Of a stretch of 64,000 nt of DNA, positions 61,728 through 64,000 are shown in pieces (position 1 is the first letter of the stretch; each line of letters begins with the position of its first letter). The stretch is from BNWE01 sp964369545 (GTDB taxonomy: Bacteria > Pseudomonadota > Alphaproteobacteria > UBA3830). Under the pieces are notes generated by a model. The model worked only from the letters and a program-made list of their open reading frames with translations. It was not told the DNA's origin and ran no database searches. Location of the stretch: the NCBI GenBank assembly GCA_964369545.1, contig CAYJFA010000005.1, positions 37,749 to 101,748 on the forward strand. The letters are read 5' to 3'. The position numbers were made by a program, and so were the translations under genes.

Positions 61728-63974
61728 ATGGTACGTTATATGAAAACTTGGTCTAAAGCGGATTTGCTTAGTTCTTTGCTTGTAGTATTCGGGATCATCT
61801 GTCTGATTTTCTCAACTTCTTCTTTATTAACCATTTCATGCTTTCTTTTTTCTTCAGTAATTTTACTGCATTGTGTTTATACTTCGAGATATGAGATTGT
61901 AAAATACAGAGATCTTTTATGTCATTATCAATCTGTTTTATCTTCCTCAAAAGACGGTTGGATCGCTTGGAATGCAGAAAATGAATATATCGGCTCGTCG
62001 AAAAAATTTAGAAATTTTTTTGATATCAAGCATTCGGCTTCTATTTTTATGACTGATATTCTTTCTGCACTTGAGAAAAAAGATTCTGAAGAGCTGATGT
62101 TTATGCTCAATAAACTAAAAAAAACAGGATCTTCCTTTACTCTTGCGGTACAAACTATTAATTCTAACTCAAAAATAGAAGTATCTGGATCGAAAATAAT
62201 TATAAACGGTATCGAGACTTTTTCTTTGTGGTGTGCCGATGTTACTCGCGCGTCTTCATTAATGTTATCTATGGAGAAAAAACTTTTTGAATCAGAAGAA
62301 GTTGTAGAGACCTTAAACGAGATTCTTGATGAATTACCAATTCAAGTTTGGAAAAGAGATAAAAATCTAAAGATAATTTATTGCAATAAAGCATATGCCG
62401 ATTCGCTGGATATTTCGGCTGAAAAAGTTTTATCAAATAACGTTCCATTGGTTCCTGGTAATTTATTTGGGCAAGGACACTCTCTTGCTGAAAACGCGAG
62501 AAAATGTGGCAGAAATCAAAATATTTCTCAATTTGTTATAATAAAGGGATCAAGAAAAAAATTATCTATACATGAGAATCATGCGGCAGATGGGAATCTG
62601 ATAGGTTTTGCGGCAGACATTAGTGCAGAAGAAAATTTAACGGCGAATTTAGATAAAATAATAACCGCAAATTATGATGTTCTAGAAAATTTATCTACTG
62701 CGATTGCGATATTTGGAGAAAATACCAGGCTTGTATTTTTTAATAGCGCATATCAGAAGCTAATGAAACTTGAGTCTGTGTGGCTCCATTCAAAACCTAC
62801 ATATGGAGAGATTCTTGACGAATGCCGTAATAATCGTCAGCTTCCTGAGCATGCAGATTTTCAATCGTTTAAAAAATCACAATTGGCGTTGTTTATGTCA
62901 ATTACAGCCTCGACTCAAGAATTAATGCATCTTCCAAACGGAAAAACATTGAGAGTTGTTGTAGCGCCGTATCCTCTTGGTGGATTATTATTTATGTATG
63001 AAGATGTTACGGATTCATTGGTGCTTCAGAGAAAAAACAATACTCTTCTTGCTGTTCAAAAAGAAACAATAAATCATTTGCATGAAGGTGTTGTAGTTTA
63101 TGGAAGTGATAATCGGCTAAAAATAGTGAACGATTCAATTTTAAAAATTTGGAATATTAAGGATAAAGCACCGGTTGATATGAAAGGTGTACATTTATCG
63201 GAGATGCTGGAATACGTAAAGGATATGATTGATTATGGACCAGATTGGAGTGAATTTCGAGAAAATACAATCAGTAATTTAACTGATAGAATTACAAAAA
63301 CGGGTAAAATGGTAAGGAAAGATAATTCTGTATTGTTATTTTCATATATTCCACTTCCGGATGGGGCTCATATGTTGAGTTATATAGATATAACAGATAC
63401 ATACGTTGTTGAAAAAGCAATTATGGAAAAAAATCATGCTCTTAAAGAAGCACATAAATTAAGGTATGAATTTATATCAGGGATTTCTGTGGAACTGAAA
63501 GAACCTATTAATTCATTAATTGGGTTTACTGAATTGTTGTCCCGACAATATTACGGTGTTTTAAATGAAAAGCAGCAAGAGTATTGTAAATATATACTTA
63601 GTTCTTCTAACCAATTGCATCAATTGATTAATAATTTGCTGGAAATGGTTTTAATTGACATGGATTCGTCCAATATTGAATTGAATATATTTAATATAAA
63701 AGATGCTATCGATGAGGTGATCTCTACGCTTAAAAAACGTGCGGAGGAAAAAAATATAGAAATCGCTTTTTTCTCCGAAGATTCTAAAATTCAATTTAAT
63801 GGAGATAGGAAACGCATAAAACAGTTTTTATTTAATGTGCTAATAAACGCGATACAAACTACTCCGGTAAATGGAAAAGTTGAAATAAGGGTAACCAATG
63901 ATTCAGAGTACATCAAAGTTATTATAAAAGATAAAGGACTTGGGCAGAAAACAGGAGGCGGTATGAATGAATAG
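61728..63974 (+). CDS. divL: DivL-like multi-PAS kinase with Val in place of the phosphoacceptor and a truncated ATPase
   Basis: A 748-residue inner-membrane protein: two helices within residues about 10-50, then four PAS-like segments (starting near 70, 205, 325 and 450), HisKA near 575-640 and the first part of HATPase. The order and the N-H-A-L-K-E-A-H-K-L-R-Y-E-F linker fit DivL, the alphaproteobacterial cell-cycle protein that controls CckA and carries Tyr instead of His. Here the residue is Val588 (I-S-V-E-L-K-E-P, codon 63489-63491). The ATPase has F-N-V-L-I-N-A-I and D-K-G-L-G, then ends after T-G-G-G-M-N-E, with no F or G2 box. It should act as a scaffold, not a kinase. Confidence 0.82.
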   Translation: MVRYMKTWSKADLLSSLLVVFGIICLIFSTSSLLTISCFLFSSVILLHCVYTSRYEIVKYRDLLCHYQSVLSSSKDGWIAWNAENEYIGSSKKFRNFFDIKHSASIFMTDILSALEKKDSEELMFMLNKLKKTGSSFTLAVQTINSNSKIEVSGSKIIINGIETFSLWCADVTRASSLMLSMEKKLFESEEVVETLNEILDELPIQVWKRDKNLKIIYCNKAYADSLDISAEKVLSNNVPLVPGNLFGQGHSLAENARKCGRNQNISQFVIIKGSRKKLSIHENHAADGNLIGFAADISAEENLTANLDKIITANYDVLENLSTAIAIFGENTRLVFFNSAYQKLMKLESVWLHSKPTYGEILDECRNNRQLPEHADFQSFKKSQLALFMSITASTQELMHLPNGKTLRVVVAPYPLGGLLFMYEDVTDSLVLQRKNNTLLAVQKETINHLHEGVVVYGSDNRLKIVNDSILKIWNIKDKAPVDMKGVHLSEMLEYVKDMIDYGPDWSEFRENTISNLTDRITKTGKMVRKDNSVLLFSYIPLPDGAHMLSYIDITDTYVVEKAIMEKNHALKEAHKLRYEFISGISVELKEPINSLIGFTELLSRQYYGVLNEKQQEYCKYILSSSNQLHQLINNLLEMVLIDMDSSNIELNIFNIKDAIDEVISTLKKRAEEKNIEIAFFSEDSKIQFNGDRKRIKQFLFNVLINAIQTTPVNGKVEIRVTNDSEYIKVIIKDKGLGQKTGGGMNE

Positions 63975-64000
63975 TTCAGTTGGACTATTTGCTAGAATAT
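63967..64000 (+). CDS. Start of the next gene (3' end outside window)
   Basis: An ATG at 63967 overlaps the end of the DivL-like gene and has GGAGG (63954-63958) 8 bases upstream, the best ribosome binding site near the right edge. Eleven codons are visible (M-N-S-S-V-G-L-F-A-R-I). Too short to identify. Confidence 0.4.
   Translation, partial: MNSSVGLFARI

Noticed and set aside
1..64000. CRISPR arrays, insertion sequences, prophage genes or rRNA operons
   Set aside because: No spaced direct repeats, transposases, integrases, phage structural genes or rRNA sequences were seen in the window.

Overview
The window is AT-rich bacterial chromosome (about one third G+C by eye), densely coded in short overlapping operons. 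The gene content points to an alphaproteobacterium with a host-associated life, most like Holosporales or a similar endosymbiont lineage: a DivL-type kinase, a YbjN-family protein of the alphaproteobacterial type, a DUF2608 HAD protein, a type VI secretion fragment, a small biotin operon and tandem M16 proteins. Lipid A/Kdo genes and a meso-diaminopimelate peptidoglycan pathway are kept, so this is a diderm with a real envelope. The lineage is an inference; no rRNA gene is present.

Layout. 1-5.0 kb: four tandem M16 (pitrilysin-fold) genes, the first cut by the window edge, then a reverse Hsp20. 5.6-12.2 kb: TadE-like protein, ruvX, tkt-gap, hpf, rimI and a DUF2608 protein. 12.4-17.6 kb: typA, ampG, recA and a DMT transporter. 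17.6-22.8 kb: a signalling locus with a membrane histidine kinase lacking its phosphoacceptor His, facing a soluble kinase whose N-terminus looks like a tRNA-dependent cyclodipeptide synthase fused to PAS, kinase and two receiver domains, preceded by a PQ-loop transporter. 23.2-26.5 kb: biotin operon (BioH-like esterase, bioC, bioD, bioA; no bioF or bioB). 26.6-32.2 kb: tRNA-Arg, an MFS transporter, an Lrp-type regulator with a clear promoter and paired palindromes, and T6SS genes tssG, tssF (split by a frameshift at a T7 tract), tssE and a probable hcp. 32.4-36.7 kb: dnaN-recF-dapA-smpB and a nucleotidylyltransferase. 36.8-45.3 kb: an Asn/Ser-rich exported protein, lnt, two tandem dcd-like genes, an exported FkbM methyltransferase, a lysophospholipid acyltransferase, waaA, a radical SAM protein and a YbjN protein. 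45.4-50.9 kb: lgt, recG, bamE, a glycosyltransferase and a cation antiporter. 50.9-60.3 kb: division and cell-wall cluster rsmH-ftsL-ftsI-murE-murF-mraY-murD-ftsW. The end holds an orphan secreted protein, a gene-poor 0.8 kb stretch and a DivL-like kinase with a truncated ATPase domain.

How it fits together: DapA and MurE point to meso-DAP peptidoglycan built by the Mur/Fts cluster and recycled through AmpG; Lgt, Lnt, BamE and WaaA maintain the outer envelope; the T6SS fragment and several exported proteins point to interaction with a host or neighbours. Three sensor kinases occur without adjacent regulators, and two have lost the conserved histidine. The most unusual object is the cyclodipeptide-synthase-like/kinase/receiver fusion at 19.9-22.4 kb.
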